Shown here: piece after piece, positions 1 through 11,231 of the stretch
How positions within the stretch are numbered: the stretch's first letter is position 1
Layout of the letters: each line of letters opens with the position of its first letter
Origin: Eunapius fragilis
Taxonomy: Eukaryota > Porifera > Demospongiae > Spongillida > Spongillidae
Direction: 5' to 3'
Assembly: GCA_963681505.1 (NCBI GenBank)
Contig: OY811971.1
Location: 12,295,232 to 12,359,231, forward strand
Length of the DNA: 64,000 bases
Program-made: the position numbers and the translations under genes
The notes under the pieces: model-generated
Told to the model about the DNA's origin: nothing
Database searches by the model: none
What the model saw: only the letters and a program-made list of their open reading frames with translations

Positions 1-1
1 C

Positions 2-73
2 TGGAAGTATGAATCTGATGACCGACCCAAGTTCTCAGAACTATATAGCATGCTGACAGAGCTAAAGATATAA
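2..73 (+). CDS. C-terminal end of a tyrosine kinase (partial, FES/FER-like)
   Basis: The first bases read in frame as [18 protein letters not shown] followed by five residues and a TAA stop at 71-73. The pattern W-x-Y-E-x-D-D-R-P-x-F is kinase subdomain XI at the very end of a tyrosine kinase C-lobe, where the Arg anchors the fold. It closely resembles the end of the FES/FER-like kinase encoded on the opposite strand at 12029-12181 ([18 protein letters not shown]), so the two are probably paralogs lying tail to tail. The rest of the gene lies left of the window, so its upstream domains cannot be seen. Seen: the motif and stop. Inferred: kinase subfamily. Confidence 0.75.
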   Translation, partial: WKYESDDRPKFSELYSMLTELKI

Positions 74-290
74 ACTAATGATGCCTCTTGCATGGGAACA
101 ATTGGTTTGAACTAATTTTTTATAGGAGCAGTGCTTTGCAATAGTTGTGAGTAAATCATCTTGTGATGTTCCACATACGTAATTACTACTTGTACATCAT
201 CCCAATTTGCTGCATTATGCATTTATAGACGCTTACCATATAAACTATTTATGTATAATGTATGTTTTTTATAAATCGGAACTTACGAGA
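74..290. other. 3' flank of the left kinase gene
   Basis: AT-rich sequence after the stop codon, probably 3' untranslated and intergenic. I see no reading frame of note and no clear AATAAA signal close to the stop. Confidence 0.35.
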
Positions 291-295
291 GTAGA

Positions 296-570
296 TATCC
301 TGCAGTATGATGAATGTCATATACGTCACTCTCGTTGGGCGGGACAGTCGTGTCACTTCGCTTTTATTGGCAATCGAGCGATATCAAAAAAGAGAACAGT
401 TCTGCGTTGTTTCCGTGTCTAATAACTGTACACTCTTAGAGAACAAAAATACTCGTCCCCTTTGTCCGTACCCAAATTTCGCCGTCGTCTTCTTATTCTT
501 CCTTCGGGTTAGCATAACTCACGCGACAGGACGTTTTTAATGCATGCCACAGTACCAATCGCTTCAGGAT
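296..570 (+). repeat. Diverged long-terminal-inverted-repeat arm of foldback family 1
   Basis: This stretch shares ordered landmarks with the arm at 5888-6230: a run of 'gagaacaaaa', then 'cgtaccca', a pyrimidine-rich TCTTCTT run, 'gcataactc', and 'caccaat/ccaat-gcttcag'. It lies in the same orientation as the copies at 950-1240 and 5888-6230. It is the most diverged copy here and its limits are approximate. Confidence 0.45.
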
Positions 571-949
571 GTGTCCGCATGTTGCTTTCAGGTGTCTGTT
601 AGACGCCAAACTGTTCGGGCAATTAACTAAAGCGAGTAGTACGTTATTTGGTATTCGGTTGAAAATAGCCAATAACATCTACCAATACCGTGTCGTGGGC
701 GTTGTTCATATTTCTGCCGGGACATCTGAGGCCCTTTTGATTATTTCTAGGTCTACACAGCTACATCTGTACATATGTCCGACCATATTACCAAACGGTT
801 GAGAAAACGGAATGGAGCAATGATATGTAATAACGTTAAAATTCAAGGTATCATTGTAAGCATGACACCTGTGCGCTACTCTCAACCCTACCATTCTTGA
901 AATGAAAGTATCGGCCTGCATACTTTGGCAAGTTATCGGATGCTTTGCC

Positions 950-1240
950 ATATAGGATTTGACCCCGACTATGGATATCATTAAAAACACGCGACCCGTT
1001 TATAACGAGACTCTTGACGATCGGATCGCTTATACGATAATACGAAATGAGTAATTATGTCGTTTAATTTGTTTCACAAAACCGCGCGGTTGTAGAGAAC
1101 AAAAGGGTACTGCATGTCCTCGTACCTAATCCCGGAATAACCCCTCTTCTCCATCTTCTTGACCACGCATAACTCCGGATAGGAACACGTTTAAAGAATG
1201 GATATTTCACCAATAGCTTCAGAATTGGCTGGAGGAGTGC
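950..1240 (+). repeat. Left arm of foldback family 1
   Basis: Begins with 'ataggatttgaccccgact' and passes through the same landmarks as the arm at 5888-6230: 'acgcgacccg', 'gacgatcgga', 'accgcgcggttgtag', 'cataactccgg', and 'caccaatagcttcagaatt'. It is followed about 190 bp later by the central hairpin at 1428-1716, in the order seen in the complete copy at 5888-7065. No matching right arm follows, so this copy is partial. Confidence 0.65.
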
Positions 1241-1427
1241 CTACAGTGATCAAATAGTCTATTGTATATTTTGGTTGTTATATTTGGCCGTACTAAACGC
1301 TACTCGTATCATTACAAGGCAGAATCTCGAACAGTTTAGAATTGTCGATTACAGGAGCAGTAGCAAATGATTTACAATCAATTCGGTCAGTGTAAGACGT
1401 ATAATTAGATATGAGAAAAAATCTATG

Positions 1428-1716
1428 AAACAAGTAACTAAAAACTTTCTCTATGAGAAAGTTGGTGATATATAGGATTTGAAGGCAATGTTGGTGTAAA
1501 AGCAAGGATACAAGGGTCTGTAATAGTAAGGGAAAATATCATAGTCCTATATTTAGGACACGAACATAGTATGTGCTCCATACGGGCTAAATATAGGACT
1601 ATGATATTTCCCCTTACTATTACAGACCCTTGTATCCGTGCTTTTTACACCACCATTGCCTTCAAATCCTATATGTCACCAACTTTCTCATAGAGAATGT
1701 TTTTAGTTACCTGTTT
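1428..1716. mobile_element. Hairpin element, foldback family 1, copy 1
   Basis: A nearly perfect inverted repeat: arms of about 130 bp around a loop of roughly 30 bp at about 1555-1590. The outer arm carries 'ctatgagaaagttggtg' with its complement near 1675-1695. Inner arm segments such as 'catagtcctatatttagg' pair with 'aaatataggactatgatat'. The internal sequence differs from the copies at 6424 and 43858, yet within this copy the arms match with only a few mismatches. No coding capacity. It behaves like a foldback MITE; no transposase source is visible. Confidence 0.85.
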
Positions 1717-2720
1717 AACTTAGGCATCGACAAGTCCCACCAAAACTAACACGTAGGACCCGACACTGTCGCATGTATTAGTTTTGACGTAATTTGATTT
1801 CTACGATAGCTTCTTTTATAAGATTTAGTTACTTTAAATTCCGCGTCGGTGGAACACTGCATATGCGATAAGATATATACTACGGGACTACGGGAAGTCA
1901 GTGCTATATATATACTGCATGAGAAGCAATGAGGATGTATCTCCCCATCCTACAGGAAAAGAACCCGGTTGCCTCCAGTCCATGCTGAGGACCAAACTAC
2001 AACAGTAGGCAAACACTTGTTTAAGTGTGGTCCATATACAACGGTGCACGAGAATTGTATTTTAGTATTACTATTATGGCTAGCCCACCTTCTTGATATG
2101 GTCTAATGACCACATGCACAACTACATACGACTATCATCACTAGTCAGTAAAGCTGTTGGGTATACATAGCACAACCTTACCGCTTTAATCAATAGAAAT
2201 TCATTTGGTGAAGGGCGGTCCAGGTCGATCGATATTGGTAGATGAAAACAGTAAGGTTGCGCTATGAACACCATGAATATGCCGTTGTTGCGAGCTGTGA
2301 CTTTTCCGCTGTTGCGAGCCGGTACTGTACCTCCTTGTGGGCATGATAACGTTCTAACTAGATGTACAGTAATTACTTTCTGATATGCTACTCTTGATTT
2401 CATGGTATGAAAATTTTCGATATCATGCACTGTGCCAAATCGAAAAATCCACTGAATGTAAATCGTCCGTTATGCACTCGTTATACACGTACGTGTATGC
2501 ACGGCATATACACCTGGTGTAAAACACGTATATTCGCTCCGTATACGTGCAGGACTGTATACGCTTGTTACACGCTACGAGTTATTCTGCGCGGATAACA
2601 GGTGTATACAATCTGATTAAACTTTGTGTACATGTAGCGTAAAACACAGCACAGTTGTATAGTTATGTGGCCCAAGTTAAAGCTTAGTACTATTGCCGCG
2701 GTGCACTCGTGCATTTATAT
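1717..2720. other. Intergenic sequence, no gene recognised
   Basis: Mixed AT-rich sequence. A minus-strand frame of about 100 codons near 2122-2430 has no recognisable motif and is treated as chance. From about 2465 to 2600 the sequence is rich in 'tatac' and 'cgtgta' words, making weak local palindromes. Confidence 0.3.
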
Positions 2721-2725
2721 AATAA

Positions 2726-3095
2726 CTAGCGTACACCCGTGAAAAATCACGGGCTAATTATTTACCACCTGTTCTAGCATATGGTTACTACGCAACCTCT
2801 ATACGCAATACAAATAATACTTCATGGACTTAGTAACTACATGTTTTCGGCCTGTACTAGAGACTTGAGAATGAACCACACAGTAGCGTTGCTTTAATTG
2901 TTACTGCATGTGATGGCCGTACAGGCATGTATAAGTTTTGTGGCGAGCATGGTCTCGTTGCTATGTACTTTTGTGTGGGAGGTGGTCGTTCCTATTGCTT
3001 GCTAGGTACGCGAACATACCTAGCAACCACAATAGGCGCTAGGCCGAGTATATAAATAAATTAGGCGTACGTACGTTGGAAATTACAGTATTAAA
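2726..3095 (-). mobile_element. Helitron-like rolling-circle element, 3' end on the minus strand
   Basis: Read on the minus strand the element ends with a short GC hairpin (2736-2753, stem cccgtga/tcacggg), seven bases, then CTAG at 2729-2726, followed by T. Hairpin plus CTRR with a 3' flanking T is the standard Helitron terminus. The same arrangement ends a related sequence at 26417-26830, and homology runs on inward from the hairpin ('ggttactac.caac', 'caatacaaa', 'gctaggtacgcg'-type words). The 5' TC end is not identified, so the right limit is approximate. Non-autonomous: no Rep/helicase frame. Confidence 0.55.
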
Positions 3096-4087
3096 GTGTT
3101 GAATTTAAAATTTCCTGCATGCAAATGCGCATTAGCAGCTGCTTCTTATTGGCAGTTGCTAAAACAAATTAATGGTGATATATCAGGAAATGCCAGTGAA
3201 GGTTGATGTTTTCGTGTCCAATGCATATTCAGATGACTGCGAACTGATCAGAGCGATGGAGACGCGCATTTGAGAAAACGGTAGGCTTAATTTTTTTGTC
3301 GTGTCAAACACTTTAGGTGATGAAGTTTTGGCCAAACGTTTCTGCCTTCTATGGAGGCTGCTAGCTTCTAGCTACATTCTCGCAACTGACGCAGGTATAT
3401 ACATCATGCACATGCGGTATTTTATAATGTAATTTTTCTACTGCAACTGCAATTACAGGAAACTGTATGCATACTCCCTAAAAATACTATGCATCCACAG
3501 GTAATTATATATAAGTGCATTTAACAAATGTACACAGCATGCTCTGAAAGCTTCATATCAGTTCCACGCGGGTATATGGAGACATGGACGGAAATTGCTT
3601 GTTGCCAACATGACAGCGATGTGCACAGTCGGGAAGATGGCCTGAAAGAAGAAGGCCTAGCTGGAGATCAGACAGAATGAATGGAAGAGCTGTTGAAAGT
3701 GGCAATTAATTATAAAGATCATGGGCTCCCGGCTATATCTAGCCGGCTAGATGGTCGAAGCAGTAACTCTGACATGTGCACTTATGTATTGTACAATGTC
3801 ATATGTATCACTATTATATTCAATACAGCTATAAAAATAAAATTATTATTATATAGTCAGCATTTGAATATCCATGGATGCGCATACACGAGCAAATACA
3901 CACGTTATACGCATGTTGCATGCACGAGCATACACAGTTGTTATCCACATCAAATACACCAGTGCGTAAGGCAGTTTCCTTCCATCAGTTATCCATCAGT
4001 GTAAAACAGTTAATTGGTTGCAATCGGTGTAAAACACATGCACACAAAAACATAGCCGGAAAACACATTTTCGGCATGATGTATAAG
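3096..4087. other. Intergenic sequence, no gene recognised
   Basis: AT-rich sequence without a convincing reading frame. From about 3868 to 4060 it contains repeated 'tacac', 'gcatacac' and 'gtgtaaaac' words, reminiscent of those near 2465-2600, but I could not define repeat limits. Confidence 0.25.
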
Positions 4088-4879
4088 TTATGCGCGAAGC
4101 ATGGATTTGCGCAATCCAGGGGTTGTCCTACGCAAACCCTGGATCCATAGTTTGTTTGCACAACCTCGAGATTGCACTGACGTATAAATATTTATTAATG
4201 CAATCAATTGCATTTCGAATTTCTGAAGCGATTACGAAGTCGCAACTTGTATCGACTACGCCAGAACCGTTCGGAGTACACGTTTCGGTCTTGGTCTCCA
4301 AGCTGTTTGGGCTTTTCCAAGACAGTAAGTTGTGTACAGCTGCTTGATCAACCAACTGATATTTGGGACTAAGCATTGCTAGGCGTTATTTATAGAGCGG
4401 ATGGTTTTATGCGATGGATGATCAAAAAGACACTATCCAGACATTTTTGGTGGATGTATTTTTGTCAGGAAAGAAACCAGGGAGTAAAGTGATTTCAAGA
4501 GCAAAGGGCACCAAGATCGTTGCGCTTTTAAAAGGGACTTGTAACGATAGTGATCCCTATTTGATGTTTTGGGTATTGTCACGCAAATTCACTAATGTCC
4601 TATCCTGCGCTTGGTCTATCGGGTGTGCTCTGTTCAGTTGCCTGCGAAGAAAAAGGTGAGCATTAGAAAAATGTGATAAGTATTTTTTCTTTTTTCAGCA
4701 TACAGGATTTTCTAGTGACACCACCTTGCTTAGCCACGTTAGGGGAGGGGAAGATTTTTATGTCAAACTTCACAGGGTGCATTGAGGTCATATAGGTTAC
4801 AAAAAAAAAACTCTTGCAGAGGTATACTGATAGAAATTGTTTCATTAACATCATACTAATAGTGTATGGTTATTATAAT

Positions 4880-5650
4880 TATAGATTTCAGCATACTATG
4901 AATGTCTTCCACGGTCGGCTGTGCAGAGGTTTGTGAGCCGGCCTGTGTCACCTTTGCAAGTTCTCAAAAAATACAGCACAATCAAATGCCTCTTAAACCC
5001 ATCATTGCATCGGGATTTATGAGTAGAGGTCAGGTGAGTTATAGTTTTGCATTACAAAATAAAGTTGACAGTACAGTTTTGATGTTATTTACGAGGCCAA
5101 CCTTATGACATACGCCACTGACCTGATGGACCATATAATTCGATAGGACACTACATGGACCATTGGCTAAATTCCATGTACTATTTGCTCTTCAGAGGAA
5201 GAGTAGCAAGGAGGTGGGCTGGAACATTACAATCAAAGTTTTTGCACAGCTTGGTTTACCCAAAATATTTGAATCTGACAATGGGAAAGAATTTACAAGC
5301 ATTTTAATTGCTAAATGAGTAAAGAACTGGCCTGGTGACATGACCATTGTCAATGGCAGACTGCACCATCCTCAAAGTCAAGGACTTGTGGAAACGGCAA
5401 TGCAAAGGTGGAGGAAATGATAGCTTGTCATTTTCATGAAACCAAGAGAAATCAGTCCTGGACAGATTGGCTACATGAAATTCAATGTAAGTAATTATCT
5501 TTTACATCAGTAATGATAATTATAATGGCAGATAAATTGAACACTTGCCTTCATACAACAACAAAGACACCTCCTTACCAGCCTGTGTTTGGTCAGCCTC
5601 CTCATTCATCACCATTTTCTGGTACAACCACTGGCTCTGTTAGGGAGGAA
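4880..5650 (+). pseudogene. Integrase remnant of element A
   Basis: Plus-strand text typical of KRBA2-like integrases: LKPIIASGFMSRGQV after a CxxC-type segment, KVFAQLGLPKIFESDNGKEF, and GRLHHPQSQGLVE, which correspond to the end of the zinc-binding region and the second and third acidic motifs of a retroviral-type DDE integrase core. Related text occurs at 40920-41420 in element C (LRPIIADGLFSRIQV, VSLPAIIHNDNGKEF). Fossil; broken in several places. Confidence 0.7.
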
Positions 5651-5887
5651 GAAGTGTCTGATATCATACTACAGTACATGTAGCATGTATTTTATATCAA
5701 CAAATAGTATTATTTTACAAGGTACAATGCATAAATTTTGTTGTCTATAATTTTTGTACAACTGCAGATTCTTGTGAGGCTGAGATAGATTCTTGTGACT
5801 CTGAATAACAACAATTATTATTATTGAATTTTTATGCAAGGCCAAGGTACCTTGATGTACTTGTATACACCATATATCGAGAGTTTG

Positions 5888-7065
5888 TATAGGATTTGAC
5901 CTCGATTATGAAGTCATTAAAAAAACGCGACCCGCTTCTAACTAGTCTCCTGACGAGCGGATGGCTTACCTTGTTGTCGTCATCGTACAAGAAGGCAACA
6001 ACAAGCAGTTTCGTGTTTGTTTGATATCACAAAACCTCGTGGTTGTAGAAAACAAAACTATTGTCCAAACTCGTACCCAGTCCCACGTATTTCTCGTTGT
6101 TGTTGTTCTTGTTCTTGACCACGCATAACTCGGAATAGGATCACTTTTAGGAAATAAAAATCACACCAATGGCTTCAGAATTCGTTGGCATTCTCGCTTC
6201 TGTGGTCAACACGTCTCGAGCTACATGACATATATCCGTGGTTGTGCTATAGCAAATCACGTATTGCTACTCGGATAGGTCATACTTTGCTCTTTGTACG
6301 AAGTACTAGTAGTATACATGATGTAATCAAATGTGTACGGTCTGGGCACTACACGTAGTGGTAATTAACTGTGGTATTATGGCATTACATGTATTTTATA
6401 ACGTACACGTGCGTACTATAATCACAAGTAAATAAAAACATTCTCTACGAGAAAGTTGGTGGGATATAGGATTTGATTATGACATTGGTGGTGTAAAAAG
6501 CAAGGAAACAAGGTCTTATCAGAAGGGAAAATGTCATAGTCCTATATTTAGCACATTTCTAGGGCATGTGTTGTTTGTGTGCTAAATATAGGACTATGAC
6601 ATTTTCCCTTCTGATAAGACCTTGTTTCCTTGCTTTTTACACCAACAATGTCATAATCAAATCCTATATCCCACCAACTTTCTCGTAGAGAATGTTTTCA
6701 TTTACTTGTTTTCTTATTTTTTTTTCATATATTATATAAAAGCGAGTCCTCCAGCCGATTCTGAAGCTATTGGTGAAATTTTCATCGCTTAGAAATGTTC
6801 CTGTCCTGAGTTATGCGTTGCCAAGAAGAAGGAGGAGAATAAGAAGACGACCCGCCCCTTGTTCCGAGACTGGGTACGAGGACGGGCAGTACACTCTTGT
6901 TCTCAACAACCACGCGGTTCAGCGACATGAAACAAAAAGGAAACTACTCATTTTTGACTTCTAGATCGATTGCTAAAACAAGCTACACGATCCGATCGTC
7001 GGGAGTGTTGTTACAGACGGGTCGCGTTTTTTTAATGACATTCATAGTCGTGGTCAAATTCTATA
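5888..7065. mobile_element. Complete foldback family 1 element inside element A
   Basis: Long inverted arms flank a central hairpin. The left arm (5888-6230) starts 'tataggatttgacctcga' and the right arm (6735-7065) ends with its complement. Shared arm landmarks are 'cgacccg', 'gacgatcgga', 'ccacgcggtt', a purine-rich AAGAAGAAGG run and 'gcgagtcctcc'. The central hairpin is 6424-6709. Flanking bases are compatible with a TA target duplication but do not prove it. No transposase. Single arms of the family occur at 296-570, 950-1240 and 44310-44632. Confidence 0.75.
6424..6709. mobile_element. Hairpin element, foldback family 1, copy 2
   Basis: Inverted repeat with arms of about 130 bp and a loop of roughly 25 bp near 6555-6580. 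The outer arms carry 'tctacgagaaagttggtgg' and its complement. The inner segment at about 6513-6552 is matched without a visible mismatch by its complement at about 6580-6620. It sits at the centre of the 5888-7065 element. The arm segment between 'ataggatttga' and 'tggtgtaaaaagc' differs from copy 1 but still pairs within this copy. Confidence 0.85.
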
Positions 7066-7140
7066 TGGAAGTTTCTAACGAAACTTCCGATTATTGTGTT
7101 TCGATCGTTGTTGGTTTGACGCTCTTTGTAACTTAGTGAA

Positions 7141-7545
7141 GTGGTTTTTCTCAAAATGCCTTCACGTCAGGAAAAGAAGAAAGCCAAACGACGAGCAAAG
7201 TACCTCAAAACTCGAAACGTCGTATTAGATTCTGTCCGAGCGAGCTACAAAGCAGAGCCTGAAAAGAAACGGGCCTCTCGAAACGCAAGGTATCGAGCAG
7301 AGCCTGAAAAAGAACGGGCCTCTCAACGTAAGAACTATCGAGCAGAGCCTGAAAAGAAACGGGCCTCTGAACGTGAGAAGTATCGAGCAGAGCCTGAAAA
7401 AAAAAACGGGCCTCTGAACGTGAGATGTGTCGAGCAGAGCCTGAAAAGAAACGGACCTCTCGATGCGCCAGATATCGAGCGGAGCCTGAAAAGGAAACGG
7501 CTGCTAAAAGACAACGATATTGGCAGAGTCCCGAACGTGGAGGCC
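7141..7545 (+). pseudogene. Basic repeat protein fragment (YRAEPEKKRAS repeats), transposon-type
   Basis: From the ATG at 7156 the frame reads MPSRQEKKKAKRRAKYL, then repeats of about 14-16 residues with the core YRAEPEKKRAS. The six or so copies are highly charged and predicted to be helical. Similar Lys/Arg/Glu repeats are common at the N-terminus of large transposon-encoded proteins, including Helitron-type ones, in marine invertebrates; that link is from general knowledge. A run of A residues near 7400 shifts the repeat into another frame, so only the first part reads cleanly. The segment ends abruptly where a hairpin-family arm begins at about 7546. Confidence 0.5.
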
Positions 7546-7640
7546 CTTGTTTCCTTGCTTTTTGCACCATCATTGCCTTCAAATCCTATATCCCACCAAC
7601 TTTCTCATTGAGAAGGTTTTTATTTACTTGTTTTTATTAA
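7546..7640. repeat. Half copy (right arm only) of the foldback family 1 hairpin
   Basis: Starts 'cccttgtttccttgctttt', continues through the complement of 'ggatttgaaggcaatg' and ends with 'aactttctcattgag' and 'tatttacttgtttt'. This is the right arm of the hairpins at 1428 and 6424; no left arm is found nearby. It abuts the repeat-protein fragment directly, so the arm may have been the terminal repeat of a larger element that carried that gene. Confidence 0.7.
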
Positions 7641-7789
7641 GAACTAATATAGGAATACAAGGTCAAGAGAATAACACACACAAACAACTACAGAAGCTAC
7701 TAAAAATATAATAAATACAAAAGAAACACGAGAAGCTGTGCTGAAACTAATTCTGGCAGGTATGAAAGCCCAGCTCCATCTTCAATCTC

Positions 7790-8380
7790 CATCCTTCTCC
7801 ATTTCACTCTTCTGTAGATACTTGTGATGTTGAGGAATAAGTGGTAGTATAACAGGTGAATTGTATTTCATATTTGGTAAGATTATTCAGTCTCTCTTAA
7901 AAAATTGCATTGATTCAGATTATTTTCATTTACAGCTACTGGTATTTTTTGAGAGAGAAGGAAGTGATGATGCAGGTCAGTAAATTATACTCAGTTTGTA
8001 CGTTAATACTATAACATCACTCTAGATTCAGATGCAAAGCAAAGTGAACCAGATGTAGAACAATACATGGAAAACCACATGTCTGAAGGTATGTATGAAC
8101 TATATTGCATTTTTGAATTAGGTGATCTGTATAGTTAAGGTTTAAAAGGTTGAATATAAATTTATTATGGGAAACATCTTTTTACATATTTTTAAATATT
8201 AGTTTCTGCTGCACAAGATCAAGATGACTTCTATGCAAGGTAAAGTATTAGTATGTAATGCAATGTTGCATTATGCTAACATTTCTGCATGCAAATTCTT
8301 TACAGTCCTGATGATATATGCACTTGTTCAACTATATCAAAGCAGAAATGGATCGATTGAGGGTACATACCATGTGCAGT
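7790..8380 (+). other. Exon-like acidic segments of element A
   Basis: Short acidic stretches bounded by plausible splice sites, e.g. 'ttcatttacag' before 7936, 'gcaggtcagt' near 7972-7981, 'ctctag' before 8025 and 'gaaggtatgt' near 8088. They lie between the integrase and protease regions of element A, where element C has a Glu/Asp-rich linker. No domain is recognisable. Confidence 0.3.
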
Positions 8381-8695
8381 GAATTAACATTTATTCATTT
8401 TATCCATTAACACATACAGCCAGAACTCATTGCTATAATAAAGGGGGAAACAAATTCTTATTTGCACAAGATATACTGTAGCAAGAGTGAGAAAAGTAAA
8501 ATTCACCTCCATGACAACTTTGGACCATCCAAAGTGTTGCCTGATCATTTGGTTAGTCGTCATTAAAGTAGTAATCATGTACACTTACATGGTTATATAC
8601 TTGCATCCTATAACAAGGACAATTATGTACTTATCGGGGTACTATTACCAATGCATATATACATATATATAATTATAATTATATGTATATATATA

Positions 8696-8947
8696 TGAGA
8701 CAGTGTCCAGCAGAATCACCCTTCTGGCTAGTTTTTCAAGTTTTCAATATTTTTGATTTTTCTTGAACACCCATGAGCTTCTGTCAAATGGTCCTTACGC
8801 ATCCTAAATCGGACTAACCATCACAAAGATATTAGGTTCTGAATTTATAATTAGCCATACATTTCAATGTGAGCGTTACTTTTCTTTTGCTTGTTCTGGA
8901 AATTTTGAAAAAGTACCATAAGGGTGATTTAGCTGGACTCTGTCCCA
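8696..8947. mobile_element. MITE with TA target duplication (Tc1/mariner-like ends)
   Basis: Terminal inverted repeats of about 28 bp: left 'gagacagtgtccagc' and right complement 'gggacagagtccagc', each continuing into 'aatcaccctt'. Both ends are flanked by TA. No coding capacity. Nested in element A. Confidence 0.6.
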
Positions 8948-9559
8948 TATAATGCATGGATATAGCATAGTCTTTGATTATGAGGTTTTCTTCCTGAGGT
9001 GGGTTCAAATATTTTTCACATATTCCACCTGTTCAATCTGGTATTTGTTTTTACCTACAGTTCTATACTCGGATGGAAAAGCATGAATTTTTGAGCTCTA
9101 CTCATTCAGAAATTACAGAATTAGCAAAGGCTGTGGATGATGATGGTTTAGATGATGCTGTTGATACTGATAGGGACGATAATGAAGGTATTGCTATACA
9201 ATAATGATGAGAGATTAATTAAGATATGTATGTGTTAAAATGATCATGGATTGAGCACTACTCATAACATGTGATATGCATACATGTAATAGCCCTCAGT
9301 AGCTATGAATTATAATTGCATTAGTGTTAGTAGCTAGTTTTTACCTATGTTATATTTAAAGTTTATTTTGGCAGAGTAGTTTTTTTAAGCACCTCAAAGC
9401 ACGTATTGATGCAGACAAGCATTACCACTTGAATGCTGAAAGAATGAAAAATCGATATCAGGTCTGCAAAAATGAACATTGGAGAACTAGTTTCTGTTAG
9501 AATCTCTAAAATACTATACTAAATCATGCTGAAGGATGAAAGAATGAGAAACTCATTAC

Positions 9560-10030
9560 CTGCATGAGGCTTCAAAGAGGCAGAACCCATGTGAAATTCT
9601 ATGGAGACAATTCCTCATGCCATAAAGGCAGCTCATCAAGACAATGTGGTTATGTCATTAAAGGAAAACCATGCACTATACCCATTGCCACGGAGGGAGG
9701 CCATGCAAAAATGAAGCAGAGTATATTACTCCTGGAGGCTCCCCAAGCAACAGCACATATGGAGAAGGGAAAGATGAAGCAAAGGATATTACTTCTGAAG
9801 GCTCACCAAACAACAGCACAAATGGAGAAGGGAGGCCATGTAAAGGTGAAGCAGAGCATATTCCTTCTGGAGACAGCACAAATGAGAATATTGTTCATGC
9901 AAAAAGGGCTGCTCATCAAGGCATTGTGGGTGTGTGATGAAAGAAAAAGTATGCAGCAGTCTTTGTCATGGAAGTCAGGCAAGCAAAAAATGAAGCAGAA
10001 CCTATTATTACTCTTACTTGGGTGTCTGAA
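9560..10030 (+). repeat. Low-complexity Gly/Ser/Glu linker with imperfect 60-bp repeats (element A)
   Basis: Between 9690 and 9880 a unit of about 60 bp containing 'aacagcacaaatggagaag' recurs about three times and encodes SPNNSTNGEG-like text with conserved Gly, Asn and Glu. A further 'gctcatcaagacaatgtgg' / 'gctcatcaaggcattgtgg' duplication lies at 9631 and 9908. It lies upstream of the protease region of element A and probably served as a linker. Confidence 0.4.
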
Positions 10031-10064
10031 CTAAGTATTTAGATGACAAGAAATGTATCCTTTT

Positions 10065-10790
10065 AGGTGATTGGTTGACAGACAAACACATCTCTGCTGC
10101 GAATCAACTACTGAAAAAGGGATTTCCACAGTGTAAGGGATTAGACAATCCAATTTTTGGGGAAAATTTTCACTTCCAATCCTCAGATGAGACGGTGTTG
10201 TTCAAATATTACATGTAGATTAATCCCATTGGATCTATGTGTCAACAATTAGGATGTACTTTTGGTGAATTAAATATATATGACAGCCGATTTACGACTG
10301 TCACTCCAGCAACATTTAAGGTTATTTGTTCACTTCTTCACTGCTGTAAAACTGAACTGACTGTCAATATCATGCAATTGCAATAACAGTGAATGTGGGG
10401 TGCATGCAATAGCATGTGCAGCATCTTTGTGCAATGGAGATGAGCTGTCAGACCAGTGTTGGGATGAGAAAAAGATGCATCTCCATCTCCTTTGGTGCTT
10501 TGAAAGTACCTCTATGTCAGTTTTTCCAGCTTCTACCGCGATAAAATCCTAAATACCTTAAGGGTACCAGTCTACTGCCTTCCATGGCACAAGAAAATAT
10601 GATAATGTGTGGGACGTGTATGGAATGGTATCACCCAAGCTGCTTGTCTTTGCCTTACCACATTTTCAAGAGTTCTGAACCATGACCAGGGTTTGCCGTG
10701 GACAGGACATATATGACATTCATTGTTTGGTGGGCAATTAACAAAAGCTAGCTGTCCATAAAAAGTAAACTGTGAAGGCATTTTTGATTG
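10065..10790 (+). pseudogene. Ulp1-like C48 protease and PHD-finger remnant of element A
   Basis: The plus strand reads DWLTDKHISAANQLLKKGF then text typical of Ulp1/C48-type proteases in transposons, ending with the Cys-box-like CGVHAIACAASLCNG near 10395-10440. A PHD-type zinc finger follows (CGTCMEWYHPSCLSLPYHIF near 10595-10660). The same pair of domains occurs in elements B and C. Fossil; broken. Confidence 0.6.
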
Positions 10791-11079
10791 TTGCAACACT
10801 TAACACTCAATATGTGGCCATCACAGATAACTTCCTTAAAATTAAATTCATACAAAAAATGAATGTCCGTATCACTGTGCTCGGTGTCTCGCGAGTATAG
10901 AGAATAATAGTATTGTACACCATAGGCCTTATCATCATAATACCAGTACATGCATCATTTCTCATTTGATGTAATCAACTCATTGTCTGTTAGCCATCGC
11001 TGATGTATATATCTGTACTTTTCACACAAGCAATCCCAGGATTGTCCCGATCTAGTGTTTGCGCACGAGCAATCCGAGG

Positions 11080-11175
11080 ATTGCACGGTCAATCTGTGGT
11101 TTGTGGTACAAACTATGGATCCAAGGTTTGCGCAGGACAATCCCTGGATTGCGCAAATCCATGCTTTGCGCATAA
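11080..11175. repeat. Right terminal inverted repeat of element A
   Basis: Complementary to 4088-4157. It carries the internal quasi-palindrome 'ttgcgcaatcc' with its mirror and a second one around 'ctatggatcc'. The stretch from 11030 has extra 'gcaatcc.aggattg' words resembling subterminal repeats. Confidence 0.65.
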
Positions 11176-11231
11176 CAAAATATAATTATATATATATATA
11201 TATATACTGAAGCATGAGAAAAAAAGTAACG

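Larger units (their letters stand above)
4088..11175 (+). mobile_element. Integrase-bearing DNA element A (Ginger-like, broken), with nested insertions
   Basis: The two ends are inverted repeats of about 70 bp: 4088 onward 'ttatgcgcgaagcatgg...' and the complement ending at 11175. Between them, on the plus strand and in order, lie an integrase region (about 4900-5500, with the DDE-core text FESDNGKEF near 5270-5295), a Ulp1-like protease region (about 10065-10510, with CGVHAIACAASLCNG) and a PHD-finger remnant (about 10585-10700, CGTCMEWYHPSC). The integrase resembles the KRBA2/Ginger group, whose integrases are kin to Gypsy. The element is clearly broken, with multiple breaks, and also interrupted by foldback family 1 (5888-7065), a repeat-protein fragment (7141-7545) and a MITE (8696-8947). 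Acidic exon-like segments near 7790-8380 and 9060-9190 probably belong to it. Age: old; product not functional. Confidence 0.65.

Noticed and set aside
7205-7582. 125-codon minus-strand frame opposite the repeat protein
   Set aside because: Antisense shadow of the YRAEPEKKRAS repeats.
9000-9060. tRNA-like 'ggttcaaat' box
   Set aside because: No matching A box or acceptor stem around it.
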